Assembly: GCF_003330725.1 (NCBI RefSeq)
Contig: NZ_CP030841.1
Location: 1 to 62,450 of the forward strand
Source of the DNA: Acidisarcina polymorpha
GTDB lineage: Bacteria; Acidobacteriota; Terriglobia; Terriglobales; Acidobacteriaceae
Length of the DNA stretch: 62,450 nucleotides
Direction: 5' to 3'
Shown here: positions 53,284 through 62,450 of the stretch, piece after piece
Layout of the letters: the number at the start of each line of letters is the position of its first letter
Numbering within the stretch: the first letter of the stretch is position 1
Program-made: the position numbers and the translations under genes
The notes under the pieces: model-generated
What the model was told of the DNA's origin: nothing
Seen by the model: the letters and a program-made list of their open reading frames with translations, nothing else
Databases searched by the model: none

Positions 53284-56200
53284 TCAAAAGCTAGCTCTGA
53301 GACCCAATTGGGCCGCGAACGGAATTCCCACGGTCGTGCCAGGGCCGAAGAAGTCTCCTAGTGCTCCGCCGGCCAGACGCAGCTGATTCGGATTGCTGAT
53401 GGGGGCTGTCGTCGTGCAAGCTGCGTTCGTGCAGATATTCGTGACATTCCCTGATTGCGCATCCGCAGATGGGACGGAAAGCGCAGCTATGTTCGTTACA
53501 TAATTTGCGCCCGGATTGTTGCGATTGAAGAGATTGAAGAACTCGATGAATGGCATTACGGACCACTTGTCGCCCAGGTGGACAGGACGTGCGACGCGCA
53601 GGTCCGTCTGGATGTATGGAGTTCCGCGGAACTGGTCCAGCACAGTAGGATCTCCGTTGATCGAGATGCGCTCCTTATTGTCCGCTGTGGTAATCGTGAA
53701 AGGGCGCGCGCTTTCTGCCTGTGATAGCCCGCTAAGCTCGATACCTCCCGGCGCATGCCACGTGCCGGCCAGCACAAAGCGCTGGCGGACGTCTTCACCC
53801 GATGGGCCATAATCGCCTGGACCAAAGGCATCGAGCGGATTGCAGACGCCGTTGACGTAATCAAAGAGCTCGCCGAGCACGCAGCCCCATGTCTGCGCTT
53901 TCGACAGGGTGTAATTCGCAATCAGAGTGAACCGGTGCGTCACGTTGCCCTGCAGGTGCAGGAGCAGGCCGTTATAGCTGGAGCGGTTGTCGGAGTGAAA
54001 GACATTGACATCCGGTACATAGGTTGCCTGATCGGGGTCTGTGACCGAAAGTTGCGGCGTAAACAGGTTCGTGCCGCCGGTGTAGCTATAAGCACGATAA
54101 GCGTGGTTGCCTTGTTCGTGGATGTAGTCAGCACTTAGCGCCCAATTCGCGCTGAACGCATGTTGACTGCCCCCAGAGAAGTGGATCGCGTACGGTGTTC
54201 GATAATTGGGAGCAATCAGATTGGCTGTTCCACCCGAGGATCCACCGGGGACACACCCGGCATTTTCCTGGCCACCAGGATTCGCAACCGGATCGAAGCA
54301 AGAACCAGCGGGCGCGCCTGCAGCCTGAAATGCCGTGGCCCAGCCATTTTGCGCCAGATCATTGAAGTACAGTCCGAACCCCGCACGGATCACGGTATTC
54401 CCGCTGCCGCTGGGGGAATACGCGATGCCGAGACGCGGTGCTATCTGCCTGCGATCGTCGTGTGGAGTTCCGCTCACGAGTGGAATGTTCAGCGCCTGGA
54501 GTGTGAGGTACCCAGGGTTTTTCAACTGGCTTCGGCCCGATCCTGAAAAGAGACCGTAGGTGGTGGAGTATCGCAGCCCATAGTTGAAGGTGAGTTTCTG
54601 CGTTACACGCAAGGAATCCTGTGCATAGAACGCCAGGCGCTGTATGTTCTGCGAGAAGCTGCCGCCCAGGTTTGACGTGGAGGCTCCGGCAATCTGGTCG
54701 GCCGTGAATTGCACCGGATTGTTGAGGTAATAGGTCGGATTCTGCCGGAACTGGTAGAGCGTCTCCGTGTTCCCCGGAAAGGAGCCGCCGAGTACCGGCT
54801 CATGAATGAAGTTGATGCCAAAGTTCACCGCGTGGCGGCCACGCGCATTGCTGAGATCGCACCGGAACTGATACTTCTCCTGGTTGCGCTCCGAGGGAAA
54901 GAAGGTGATCGGTGTCGCGAATTGATTGTCGCCGAAGGTTTCAAAGCCCGACACAGTCAAGGATGTGGAACTGAAGGGAAAGGCCAGCGCGTAGCCCAGA
55001 TCGGAATTGCGCGATTGCGTCAGGTGCAATCCGCTGGCGTTGAAGACGAATTTCCCCAGCAGCGTCGGGGTAAAGACGAATTGATTGCTGACCACCATGC
55101 TCAAGTAGTTGTTGTGCGTAAGCAATCCCGTTGAGGGCAATGTGCCCTGCTGCACGAGGGAATTGTGTGTTGTGTAGTCGTCGATCGAACTCCGCATATA
55201 CCATTGGGACTTCGCCGACTGAGCCCAATCGAGGCGCAGTGAGCCGAAATAATCGCGGAACGGAATGGGGGCATTCGGCGGCACAGCAATCGAAGTCACT
55301 CCGGGAATCAGTCCTTCCGACGCCAGCGTCGACAGCGCATCAAATTGCGTAGTACTTGCTGGGCTATAGGAAATACTGGCGTTCTCCTGCACATTTTCAA
55401 AAGCGACAAAGAACCAAAGCTTGTCTTTCCTGATTGGGGCGCCGAGAGTTCCAACGTAGTTTTGCCGCGAAAACGGCTGCTTGGGGTTCGGAGCGGGATT
55501 CTCGATCGGATAACGGGCGTTGAGAGCAGCGGCCCTTTCATAAAATGCGGTATCTCCGTGCCAATCATTTGTGCCGCTCTTCGTCGTGATGATCACTGAG
55601 CCGACGGTGGTACCTCCTGTATCCGCATCTTCCTGGGCGGTCCGAATGGCAAACTCCTGGATAGTATCCGGTGAGAAGTTCTGCAGGAAGCCGCCGATAT
55701 AGTCATCTGAATTATCGCCGCCATCGACGGAGAGCTCGTTGTTCAGGCCTGAGCTTCCGCCGGTCGAAACAGCGGTGATACGAGCCTTGGTTGGGTCGGA
55801 GGGTTCGACAGGTTCGGTTCCGGGAGCAAGATAGGCGATGTTGGCAAAGTTGCGCGCGGGGAGTGGTAGTCCTTCGAGATCCTGGCTGGTAACGATACCT
55901 TGGTGAACGCTGCTGGCAAGGTCGATAGGCTGCTCCGTAATCGAAGAGCCCCGGGCCTGCACTCCTACGGTCTGACGCACCGAAGGTGAACTCAGCGTAA
56001 CCGTGATATCCCGGATCGCGCTGACTGCAACCGACACATCCGCAGTAGCATCTGCAAACCCGCGAGCTGAAACGCTCACACGGTATGAGCCCGGCGTGAG
56101 GTCTTCCACTCGAAATTCTCCACGATGATCTGAGGAGACCTGCCGAGCTGACGGAGACGCCAGCATCTTAACTTCGATGTCTGCAGCGACGACTCGGGCT

Positions 56201-56310
56201 CCCGTTGAGTCCTGAACCAGCCCGCGCAATGATCCACTGGAGTTCTGTGCATTTAAAGCGATAGCGAAGAACACCATGGCTAGAAAGGCGGAAAGCTTAC
56301 TTCGCATCAT
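53284..56310 (-). CDS. Oar-like TonB-dependent outer-membrane receptor
   Basis: The 1008-residue product has a signal peptide ending NAQ, then a carboxypeptidase-regulatory-like domain (SGSLRGLVQDSTGARVVAAD, ...DLTPGSYRVSVSARGF). The plug has QGIVTSQDLEGLPLPARNFA and NNELSVDGGDNSDDYIGG, followed by a 22-strand-type barrel ending GTTVGIPFAAQLGLRASF. The terminal Phe is typical of barrel proteins. Terriglobia carry many such receptors for sugars or polymers. Substrate unknown; no TonB/ExbB genes are nearby. Confidence 0.9.
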   Translation of the reverse strand: MMRSKLSAFLAMVFFAIALNAQNSSGSLRGLVQDSTGARVVAADIEVKMLASPSARQVSSDHRGEFRVEDLTPGSYRVSVSARGFADATADVSVAVSAIRDITVTLSSPSVRQTVGVQARGSSITEQPIDLASSVHQGIVTSQDLEGLPLPARNFANIAYLAPGTEPVEPSDPTKARITAVSTGGSSGLNNELSVDGGDNSDDYIGGFLQNFSPDTIQEFAIRTAQEDADTGGTTVGSVIITTKSGTNDWHGDTAFYERAAALNARYPIENPAPNPKQPFSRQNYVGTLGAPIRKDKLWFFVAFENVQENASISYSPASTTQFDALSTLASEGLIPGVTSIAVPPNAPIPFRDYFGSLRLDWAQSAKSQWYMRSSIDDYTTHNSLVQQGTLPSTGLLTHNNYLSMVVSNQFVFTPTLLGKFVFNASGLHLTQSRNSDLGYALAFPFSSTSLTVSGFETFGDNQFATPITFFPSERNQEKYQFRCDLSNARGRHAVNFGINFIHEPVLGGSFPGNTETLYQFRQNPTYYLNNPVQFTADQIAGASTSNLGGSFSQNIQRLAFYAQDSLRVTQKLTFNYGLRYSTTYGLFSGSGRSQLKNPGYLTLQALNIPLVSGTPHDDRRQIAPRLGIAYSPSGSGNTVIRAGFGLYFNDLAQNGWATAFQAAGAPAGSCFDPVANPGGQENAGCVPGGSSGGTANLIAPNYRTPYAIHFSGGSQHAFSANWALSADYIHEQGNHAYRAYSYTGGTNLFTPQLSVTDPDQATYVPDVNVFHSDNRSSYNGLLLHLQGNVTHRFTLIANYTLSKAQTWGCVLGELFDYVNGVCNPLDAFGPGDYGPSGEDVRQRFVLAGTWHAPGGIELSGLSQAESARPFTITTADNKERISINGDPTVLDQFRGTPYIQTDLRVARPVHLGDKWSVMPFIEFFNLFNRNNPGANYVTNIAALSVPSADAQSGNVTNICTNAACTTTAPISNPNQLRLAGGALGDFFGPGTTVGIPFAAQLGLRASF

Positions 56311-56358
56311 GCGCCTCCTTTTATCCGGATATATCGCGGAAGTGTAGACCTATATCGA

Positions 56359-56586
56359 CTACAGAGCCAGCCGCTGGAGCGCGTTGCGGAGGCACTCTTG
56401 ACGGCCAGCTACGTGAGACTCACCAGTACGGAAAGTCTTCAACAGCGTACAGGCGTTGCAGGGATTTCCCCCGCCCCCTATGTCTTTGCGGTTGCTTTCG
56501 GCTTTCGCGGTTGGATCTTTTAGCGCGTTAACGCCATCGCTAAAGGAAACATCTGGCTCCGGGGCTGCTCTGGCAAGGTCTGCCAA
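56359..56586 (-). CDS. doubtful small frame upstream of the TonB receptor
   Basis: The 75-residue product contains GGGNPCNACTLLKTFRTGES and VAGRQECLRNALQRLAL, with three Cys. The composition is plausible for a small DNA- or metal-binding protein, but there is no convincing ribosome binding site or family. It would be co-oriented with the receptor gene, 49 bases upstream. Confidence 0.25.
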   Translation of the reverse strand: MADLARAAPEPDVSFSDGVNALKDPTAKAESNRKDIGGGGNPCNACTLLKTFRTGESHVAGRQECLRNALQRLAL

Positions 56587-56730
56587 GGTAGCAAGTGATG
56601 TTCATGGAGCTCATTGTCAGCCAACATCTCTATCCGTATTTATCAAATGCGAATGAAAAAGCTCTCTACGCGCGTGCTGTAGACGGAAACGCTGGCTATT
56701 CCGACACCGTATATAGTGCCTTCCTCTCCT

Positions 56731-56948
56731 ATGCTGAAAGCCCTCGGTCAGAGAATCCGCGAGCTGCGCCGGAACGCGGCCATTCGCAGGAAGCTTTTGC
56801 CGACGTGTCCGGCTTTCATCGCACCTTTATGGGCACAGTCGAACGCGGCGAAAGCAATGTTAGCTTCACGAACATGGCTAAGATCGCCGCTGCCCTGAAA
56901 GTGCCCCTACAGAGTTGGTTGCCAGCATCGATGTCGAGCCATGGATAA
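56731..56948 (+). pseudogene. XRE-family HTH regulator, frameshifted
   Basis: MLKALGQRIRELRR at 56731 is the usual start of a short Cro/C1-type regulator. About 42 bases on, the sense moves to another frame: GHSQEAFADVSGFHRTFMGT, then VERGESNVSFTNMAKIAAAL and stop at 56948. One indel near 56775 separates recognition-helix and N-terminal parts. Short regulators of this type often control restriction-modification or mobile elements. Confidence 0.65.
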
Positions 56949-56956
56949 TTCTTTTC

Positions 56957-57190
56957 CTACTGGCCGCCCGGATAGCGTCGCAAAACGCCGGTGAGCAGGG
57001 AACGCGCCAGGCTGATGCTGTCGAAGATGGCGGAGGTTACGCGGGGCGACGGCCGGCTGATGTCCTCGCGCGCCAAACGCACGGCCGCAATGATCGCGGC
57101 GGCAATGACGAGCGTGGAAACGAAGCGTGAGCCATCCCTCTGATCCGCTTCGCCGCTCTCCCGCCTTTTCATCTCACCCATAGTTTCCAT
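56957..57190 (-). CDS. small conserved-looking protein of unknown function
   Basis: The 77-residue product has STLVIAAAIIAAVRLAREDI, then RPSPRVTSAIFDSISLARSL. It is amphipathic and helical, resembling small acidobacterial proteins found near mobile genes. The start ATG has only a weak site. It converges with the HTH fragment. Confidence 0.4.
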   Translation of the reverse strand: METMGEMKRRESGEADQRDGSRFVSTLVIAAAIIAAVRLAREDISRPSPRVTSAIFDSISLARSLLTGVLRRYPGGQ

Positions 57191-57309
57191 GATAGGCGAA
57201 GAAATGGTGAATATCGGAGCGAGCTTGTTATTCGTGTAGGCACGGCCAGAGTGACAACCCGAAGTCGTGGACGGTAGAAAAAATTTGATGTAAAGACAGA
57301 TTTAAAGCA

Positions 57310-57338
57310 AAAGGCCGCGCATCATGTGCGCGGCCTTT
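57310..57338. terminator. strong bidirectional intrinsic terminator
   Basis: AAAGGCCGCGCA (57310-57321) and its exact complement TGCGCGGCCTTT (57327-57338) surround the loop TCATG. T/A runs at both ends allow termination in either direction. It isolates the downstream defence-like genes from the left neighbours. Confidence 0.75.
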
Positions 57339-57357
57339 ATCCGATGTCCGGGCAGGG

Positions 57358-57420
57358 AATTACGCAGCGTCGGCTTCGTCGGTCTGCTTCTTTACCGTAC
57401 TTTGCTGGATGCCTACATCT
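57358..57420 (-). pseudogene. C-terminal scrap of a minus-strand gene
   Basis: The minus strand reads GIQQSTVKKQTDEADAA and stops at TAA 57358-57360, just before the terminator. The frame has no start upstream before the defence gene begins. It looks like the tail of a gene whose body was replaced by the incoming cluster. Confidence 0.35.
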
Positions 57421-57431
57421 GTGGGAGATTG

Positions 57432-60400
57432 ATGACAGTGCCAAATCCTGCCACATACGTGCAACCGATCCACTTCGAGGATTTTAGCGGCCCACAGTTC
57501 GAGCGCTTGGTTTTTGCTTATCACGTTCGTGCACAGAGATGGGCGTCGTTGGAGTGGTACGGCGAAGCAGGTAGCGATCTAGGACGTGATATTTGGGGTG
57601 TCACCGAGGACGGCGAAACCGTCTGCATCCAGTGTGTTAATAGGGCAAGTTTGACGTCCGCTAAGATAAGCGACGACCTCTCGAAGGTCTTGCGCGCACC
57701 GAATGGTGTTCCTAAGAGGTTTCGTATCGTCGCTCGCGAGACCGTATCCGCCCTGAAGCGGGACAAGATCAAGGCGTACGTACACGCATCCGGGGTCATG
57801 CATTGCGACATCTGGTCAGGCAGCGAGTTCGAAGAGTTCCTGCGGTATCGGGCGGAATCTCTACTTAAGCGATTCATGAATGGCGAGCCATTCCCCGATT
57901 CAGAACCTGAGCTGGCGGCATTTGCCCTAGATAGCGGGCCACGCGATCTAAACGAAATAACGAGCCTAACGACGGACGCAGCATTCTGTATCGTCGAGGC
58001 TTACAAAGCCAACATTCAAGGTTTTACTGGAGGAAAATTACCGCCCCTGAAGGATGATCCTGAATCGTCCGATCGAGGTCGAGCGCTCATCGATCTTCTC
58101 CTTTTGCCCGCGAATAGATTCTTAATTGGCCCAAGCGGGACTACCAAAACCTTTCACCTCCGTCACCTCGCGGTCGCATTGATTAACGGCAACCGGGAAA
58201 TTCCCATCTTCATTGATGCTAAAGGCTATCCAGGAAATGACTTTTGGTCCCACTTACGCAGATGTGCCGCCCCCTTGCTTCGCGATGACCTTAACGTCCT
58301 CCTTAAGGCTATAGCCGTATGTGGGCTGCGCCCAGTTTTACTACTGGATGCCGTAAACGAGTGCCCCTCCGGGCATTTGGATAGCCTGCTTAGCGGTGCC
58401 CAGGAATTCGTGCTGCAATGTAATGCCAGACTGGTTGGAACTAGCCAGACGGTTCCAAATCTTGTGGGAAAACTCCGCTCCGACATCGTCGAAATGTCGT
58501 TGCCTAGAGATCGTGAAAAAGAGGCAATCTATGCCTACCATGCGGGCCTGGCGATAGGTGACGATGTTAGTTATTTAAGTGCGCCCTTCACCAACGCCTA
58601 CGACTTGAAGATCGCGGGCTTGTGTCACTCCAGCCAATCAACAACGCCGACGCGGGCGGATCTTTATGACCGTTATATTCGTCGCTCAATACCGGACAAC
58701 ACAGCAGTAATCTCAGCTCTTTTACGGAACATAGCCGGTGAAATGTCGGCGTCTCTGTCGTTGGTAATGCGGCGCAATCAATTCTCAAGAAAAGCCGAAC
58801 AGTTCCTCCTGGATCAGCAGATCGGGCTCTCAGCACTTGATGATCTTACAAGGTGCCGACTATTGAATGTTTCTGAGGATTTGGTGTCATTTGAGCACGA
58901 ATTGCTTTTTGACTATTTTCGGGCGGAACACCTCCTGCGTCACTTTCCAACACCATCTGTCCTCTGCAAGGAATTGCAACGCCCACGAAATCAAGGGCTG
59001 TTCGAATTGATCCTTCCCCGATTCTCTGAGTGGGGTGATGTAGAGCAGATCCTTCTTTCTACCTCGTCTGTCGACTCACTTCGTCGAGTGATGGAGGGCA
59101 GGTGCGGGGCGAGTGCGCAGCGGGTGCTGGAAAGGCAGTGTAGTGTCTTGCTCGTCGCCGCTCAACAAGACCTGACCAACATCACCGTGAAGTGTGAAAG
59201 CGTCATACTGGAAGATGGCAAGCGGCGCTTTGTGCAGGTGCAAATCGAGGGTAACCGCGAATGGAACCGTTATGAGCGTCATCTCTGCGCGGTGATAGCA
59301 CATAACTTTGCTCGGCCTGAAATAAGGCTCCGCTTCCTGTCACTCTTCGATGCGACCGAGCGCACGTTAAAGGAGGGAGCATATCTCGCAGCGAGAACAT
59401 CGCGTTTTAAGCCCGGACCGGTGTGGGCTAAAACTGTACGGACTTACAGCGGAATTGTGAACTGGGGAGAGATGAAACTTCCGTGCACAACAATCCTTTC
59501 GGAGATCCGAAACTCACGAACGGCTTCACTCTACCCAAGAGGTGTTCTCCCTATCGACGATGAATTGCTCAGTCGCGCACTCTCAGATGAATGTAGCCAT
59601 TTTGCGCTCCATACGTTGAATAGAGGATGGCATGAGGGAGGCGGAGGGTCTGATATCGACGTTAAATTGACGCTCGCCGAACGCGGAATTGACTCCGGTA
59701 TAGGCATTATTCAGCTCGATTCGATCTACCTTCTCCAATCAATCAGACCGGAAATGAAGGATGCGACGGAAGCGCAGATGCAGTGCGCACGAGGGCTCCT
59801 AGAAAGGTTCGTGCCCAACGACATCATGCTGAACAGCCTAAGATTGGAGGTACTCGCGTCATACGGAGGATTGGAACTCATAGTGTCTGTGGAAGAGGCA
59901 ATTGCTGAGATGCGCGCCTTGATTTCTGCTGATCAGCCCCCCGCGCAACTTCTTGAGTGGGCTCAAATGGAACGTGCTGATGTGGGCCAGCTACGAAGGG
60001 AATGGGCCTGCGGATGTCTATCAAAAATATTCGAGGATGTGTTCCAAGGCGTTTATTGGGACGCTTACCAGGCCCTGAACGATCCAGACAAGGTCGAGAT
60101 TCTTTGCTTAGCCGGAATGGCGGAGAGGACCGGATTCCTGAGTGACTGGGTTATTTCGGAACTGCACAAGTTCGAAGGAGAGGGCATCGTTACCGTATAT
60201 GCCTATTGGGCTAAAGGTATTGATGCTGAAGCTCTCTCTCCTCAAGAAGCGGTCGTTACCTATATGCTGGCAATCCAAGGCTGGGCCAAGTCTCAATCGC
60301 TCCCGCCGACCTACAGAGAACCGATTTCCAGCGACGACAAGGCGTGGAATCTCGTAGGTGAGCTATTGTTCTGGCATTTCCGGCGCGGAGATGTTGAGGC

Positions 60401-60782
60401 TTCGACCGAACGAGCTGAAGAGATTTGGCGAAGGCTCGCCGACGACGTGCCTAATGCAGTTCCGGATGTGTTCTATCAAATAAGTGATTCCCATTGGCAC
60501 GTGCGCTCCGAGCCGTTTTCCATCAGGCTCGATCTCTTGCATCCTGATAAGGCTCGTCCACTGTTAGAAAGTGCGATTCAACATCGCACATCACTGACAA
60601 GCATTTTTGAGCGCGGCGGCTTCCGGGACCAGGGCCTGATGCTTTATGTCCTCTCAACGCTAGGCAAGATAGGGAATCTGCAGACGGCTGGGATAGTGAC
60701 AGGTCTTGTCGAAGATCCGGTGCTGGGCAAACATGCCATCGCGGCTATCGCTGCAATACGTTCTCGAATGGAGAGATCTTAG
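57432..60782 (+). CDS. antiviral-STAND-like NTPase with restriction-endonuclease-like N-domain
   Basis: ATG 57432 after GGGAG is chosen, because an open frame from 57324 would start inside the terminator. It gives 1116 residues. Residues 15-80 resemble an Mrr-type PD-(D/E)XK domain (FEDFSGPQFERLVFAY, GSDLGRDIWG, VCIQCVN), with acidic Asp53, but the usual Lys after Gln67-Cys68 is Val69-Asn70. The NACHT/STAND NTPase has Walker A GPSGTTKT (233-240) and Walker B LLDAVNE (304-310). The C-terminal 650 residues are helical and presumably repeat-like. The layout matches Avs proteins that sense phage proteins and activate an N-terminal effector. The family role is inferred. Confidence 0.75.
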   Translation: MTVPNPATYVQPIHFEDFSGPQFERLVFAYHVRAQRWASLEWYGEAGSDLGRDIWGVTEDGETVCIQCVNRASLTSAKISDDLSKVLRAPNGVPKRFRIVARETVSALKRDKIKAYVHASGVMHCDIWSGSEFEEFLRYRAESLLKRFMNGEPFPDSEPELAAFALDSGPRDLNEITSLTTDAAFCIVEAYKANIQGFTGGKLPPLKDDPESSDRGRALIDLLLLPANRFLIGPSGTTKTFHLRHLAVALINGNREIPIFIDAKGYPGNDFWSHLRRCAAPLLRDDLNVLLKAIAVCGLRPVLLLDAVNECPSGHLDSLLSGAQEFVLQCNARLVGTSQTVPNLVGKLRSDIVEMSLPRDREKEAIYAYHAGLAIGDDVSYLSAPFTNAYDLKIAGLCHSSQSTTPTRADLYDRYIRRSIPDNTAVISALLRNIAGEMSASLSLVMRRNQFSRKAEQFLLDQQIGLSALDDLTRCRLLNVSEDLVSFEHELLFDYFRAEHLLRHFPTPSVLCKELQRPRNQGLFELILPRFSEWGDVEQILLSTSSVDSLRRVMEGRCGASAQRVLERQCSVLLVAAQQDLTNITVKCESVILEDGKRRFVQVQIEGNREWNRYERHLCAVIAHNFARPEIRLRFLSLFDATERTLKEGAYLAARTSRFKPGPVWAKTVRTYSGIVNWGEMKLPCTTILSEIRNSRTASLYPRGVLPIDDELLSRALSDECSHFALHTLNRGWHEGGGGSDIDVKLTLAERGIDSGIGIIQLDSIYLLQSIRPEMKDATEAQMQCARGLLERFVPNDIMLNSLRLEVLASYGGLELIVSVEEAIAEMRALISADQPPAQLLEWAQMERADVGQLRREWACGCLSKIFEDVFQGVYWDAYQALNDPDKVEILCLAGMAERTGFLSDWVISELHKFEGEGIVTVYAYWAKGIDAEALSPQEAVVTYMLAIQGWAKSQSLPPTYREPISSDDKAWNLVGELLFWHFRRGDVEASTERAEEIWRRLADDVPNAVPDVFYQISDSHWHVRSEPFSIRLDLLHPDKARPLLESAIQHRTSLTSIFERGGFRDQGLMLYVLSTLGKIGNLQTAGIVTGLVEDPVLGKHAIAAIAAIRSRMERS

Positions 60783-60948
60783 CCATTTGATCTGGCTGCC
60801 GCACCGTTGGCCTCCCGAAGCCCACACTGTATGCTTATATCCGCTAAGCATCTTGTCGGGAGAGCGTTGCAAGTGCGACATGTCGACTGGCGATAACCGA
60901 CCAAGCGGCGCGTACATTGAATCCGGCGTGAACTGATATCCGGGGATT

Positions 60949-62043
60949 ATGCGGGAACATACGCTAGAGTTGCCAAGGGAGGTCACGGCTGAATCCGTAA
61001 TCGGATACGCACGTCTCTTTCAGCTGGAAAACTGGCTTCGTGAGCTCGTTTACCTTGAAACGAAGGCCAACTTCGGGAAAGGCTGGTGGACCGAAGCCGA
61101 GCAGGCGCTTGCGCGTAGCGACTCGTCCGGTATCCCAGCTGACAAGTCTATTGTCAGGGACAAGAAACATCGGCACATGGCAACGCCTGAGAATGATCCG
61201 TTGTGGTTCCTGTCGCTTGATTCGCTCTTGAAGATCATCTTCGATGCGCAGTTGTGGCCGCTGTTCGAGGGATATTTAACGACGAAAGATCTTCTTCAGG
61301 CTAAGTTTTCAGAGATCACCCCTATTCGCAACCGCGTTAGTCACAATCGGTCGCTGCACAAAGATGACATTGACAGGCTCCGCAGGGTGTTGCGTGATCT
61401 CGATCATGGCTTCTGGCGATTTTGCACGTCCTTCAACGATCATCACAATTTCATCGCAGACTTGAGATCCGATCCCATCTATTTACATTTTCGTGACCGC
61501 ATCGGGTTTGATTACGCTGAGGTGGGGCCCAACAGATGGGCGCTCGTGGGTTCGACAGTAGGGATGACACAAAACGTCATGGTCGGATATTCGTACCGCC
61601 CCGGAGCCGACAGAACGGAATTTGCAGCCAAGGGGAGGCTCTATCACTTTAATTTCTCGCAGATTGCTCGTCGTGGACGTCCGCTCGACTATCAGAAGAT
61701 TCTTGAACATTGCCAAGTCTTATTTCCGATGATCGTATACGTCATCTTAGACTCGTTTCAAAATGGTTTGCGCGTGAGCATTCCCGCCTTGTATTCGCCG
61801 CAGGAAATCATCGAGACAGCCGAGCGCTTTTACTATGCCACTGGAAATCTGTTCACCTTCTCCTACCGGGAACAGTTCGAAAAGCCTGCTGATTCAAAAG
61901 GCGGGTTCCAATTTGCAGACTACGAAGCGATCAACCGGGTGTTTGAGGAGATTGCTGCGCGGTGGCCGCATTACGTAATCCCGCCCGGACATGCGCTTGA
62001 AGTCCTGGGGCCGGACACACCGTGCAGCTTTTTCGAGGCATGA
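60949..62043 (+). CDS. HEPN-domain protein (Swt1-like), likely RNase or signalling partner
   Basis: The 364-residue product has an N-terminal helical domain (SVIGYARLFQLENWLRELVY) ending in ITPIRNRVSHNRSLHKDDID. RNRVSH is the R-x4-H motif of HEPN ribonucleases (Arg127, His132). The C-terminal half is mixed alpha/beta and unrecognised. It follows the STAND gene by 166 bases on the same strand, without an obvious terminator between. HEPN RNases commonly act in abortive infection, so a joint defence unit is plausible. Confidence 0.65.
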   Translation: MREHTLELPREVTAESVIGYARLFQLENWLRELVYLETKANFGKGWWTEAEQALARSDSSGIPADKSIVRDKKHRHMATPENDPLWFLSLDSLLKIIFDAQLWPLFEGYLTTKDLLQAKFSEITPIRNRVSHNRSLHKDDIDRLRRVLRDLDHGFWRFCTSFNDHHNFIADLRSDPIYLHFRDRIGFDYAEVGPNRWALVGSTVGMTQNVMVGYSYRPGADRTEFAAKGRLYHFNFSQIARRGRPLDYQKILEHCQVLFPMIVYVILDSFQNGLRVSIPALYSPQEIIETAERFYYATGNLFTFSYREQFEKPADSKGGFQFADYEAINRVFEEIAARWPHYVIPPGHALEVLGPDTPCSFFEA

Positions 62044-62167
62044 ATGAGGTCGCAATTGTAGGCCCAAACCCAACATTGCTGTCACGAGCCCGCAAAGTAG
62101 CCGCTATCCGGTGGCATCCTAAACAAGGATCAAAGATGGCGCGCCCGTCGACTGGTTTTGGATTAGC

Positions 62168-62446
62168 TTACTTTTGCTTTACTTCGATCCGAATAACAAT
62201 GTCTCTATTATCAGACCAGTTCTTAAAGCGTCCACAAATTTTGTGAGTGTCTGGATAAAATTCAATCTGTTCAAAACGAGACCAACCGATAGCGCATTCT
62301 GCATATTCAACCGCGCCATCGCCACACGCAAGCATTGGGCCATTGACTGTCCCTGCGAAAGGGTGAAGGGTGACATCCTTTGGAGAAAGTGCTGCGGGCA
62401 GTCCAAGGCACATGCTGCACATTAGAGTGAACCTGAAGTGGACCAC
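62168..62446 (-). CDS. exported small protein, probably cut by the window edge
   Basis: The frame is open from the right edge region (GTG at 62446) to a stop at 62168, 92 residues. A signal-like start (MCSMCLGLPAALS from 62422) is followed by FYPDTHKICGRFKNWSDNRD. The true start may lie beyond the window. No family is recognised. Confidence 0.4.
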   Translation of the reverse strand: MVHFRFTLMCSMCLGLPAALSPKDVTLHPFAGTVNGPMLACGDGAVEYAECAIGWSRFEQIEFYPDTHKICGRFKNWSDNRDIVIRIEVKQK

Positions 62447-62450
62447 AGAC

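Noticed and set aside
57324-57431. Upstream start of the STAND gene at 57324
   Set aside because: That codon lies inside the perfect terminator hairpin; ATG 57432 has GGGAG and a sensible N-terminus.
1-62450. tRNA or rRNA genes
   Set aside because: No cloverleaf with a TTC-containing T-loop or rRNA signature was noticed by eye; a tRNAscan or Infernal run would settle it.

Overview
The window looks like part of a large conjugative plasmid, or an integrated plasmid, from a soil Acidobacteriota bacterium (Terriglobia type, in the Granulicella/Edaphobacter/Terriglobus range). This is inferred from an Oar-like TonB receptor with an N-terminal carboxypeptidase-regulatory-like domain, an ADOP/MacB-type permease fragment, and acidobacterial-style T4SS and integrase-associated genes. 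No database search was possible, so the taxonomy is inference.

Layout. (1) 1-8.2 kb is a scrapyard: broken IS3, IS110 and IS6 pieces, an integrase C-terminus, a relaxase C-terminus and an Ig-like fragment. Embedded in it are two small secreted proteins (1286-1896) and a secreted leucine-rich-repeat pair (3871-6705) whose larger member also carries a MACPF-like region. (2) 8.2-20.2 kb is a defence-like cluster: a CHAT-NTPase-TPR gene broken by two frameshifts plus a 150-aa partner, a group II intron remnant, ADOP and ParB remnants, a P-loop ATPase/TPR gene pair, a 552-aa membrane-anchored unknown, and an intact IS6-type element that cuts an integrase. (3) 20.6-25.1 kb holds integrase-linked genes, a four-gene operon of membrane proteins ending in a ribbon-helix-helix-like protein, and a related regulator at 24628.

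(4) 25.3-29.2 kb is the plasmid maintenance core: a tandemly duplicated GCTAGC-rich region, a small DNA-binding-type protein, ParA, a TrfA-type initiator, seven iterons with an AT-rich flank, and a TOPRIM/DUF3991 protein. (5) 29.6-47.4 kb is a complete-looking conjugation block, all on +: virB2-B3-B4, two small membrane proteins, virB9-B10-B5, a small protein, virB6, a small protein, virB8-B11, then two small DNA-binding-type proteins, the coupling protein VirD4, and a 1584-aa MobF relaxase with helicase and primase-like regions.

(6) 47.7-56.3 kb, on -, holds a LolA-like secreted protein, a 1526-aa unknown envelope protein and the TonB-dependent receptor. (7) 56.4-62.4 kb has a broken HTH gene, a terminator, then a second defence-like cluster: an antiviral-STAND-like NTPase with a degenerate restriction-endonuclease-like N-domain, followed by a HEPN-domain protein. 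The conjugation and maintenance genes would move the element. The NTPase/CHAT/HEPN genes look like anti-phage or anti-plasmid cargo. The ghost relaxase and ParB fragments suggest at least one earlier plasmid was absorbed.
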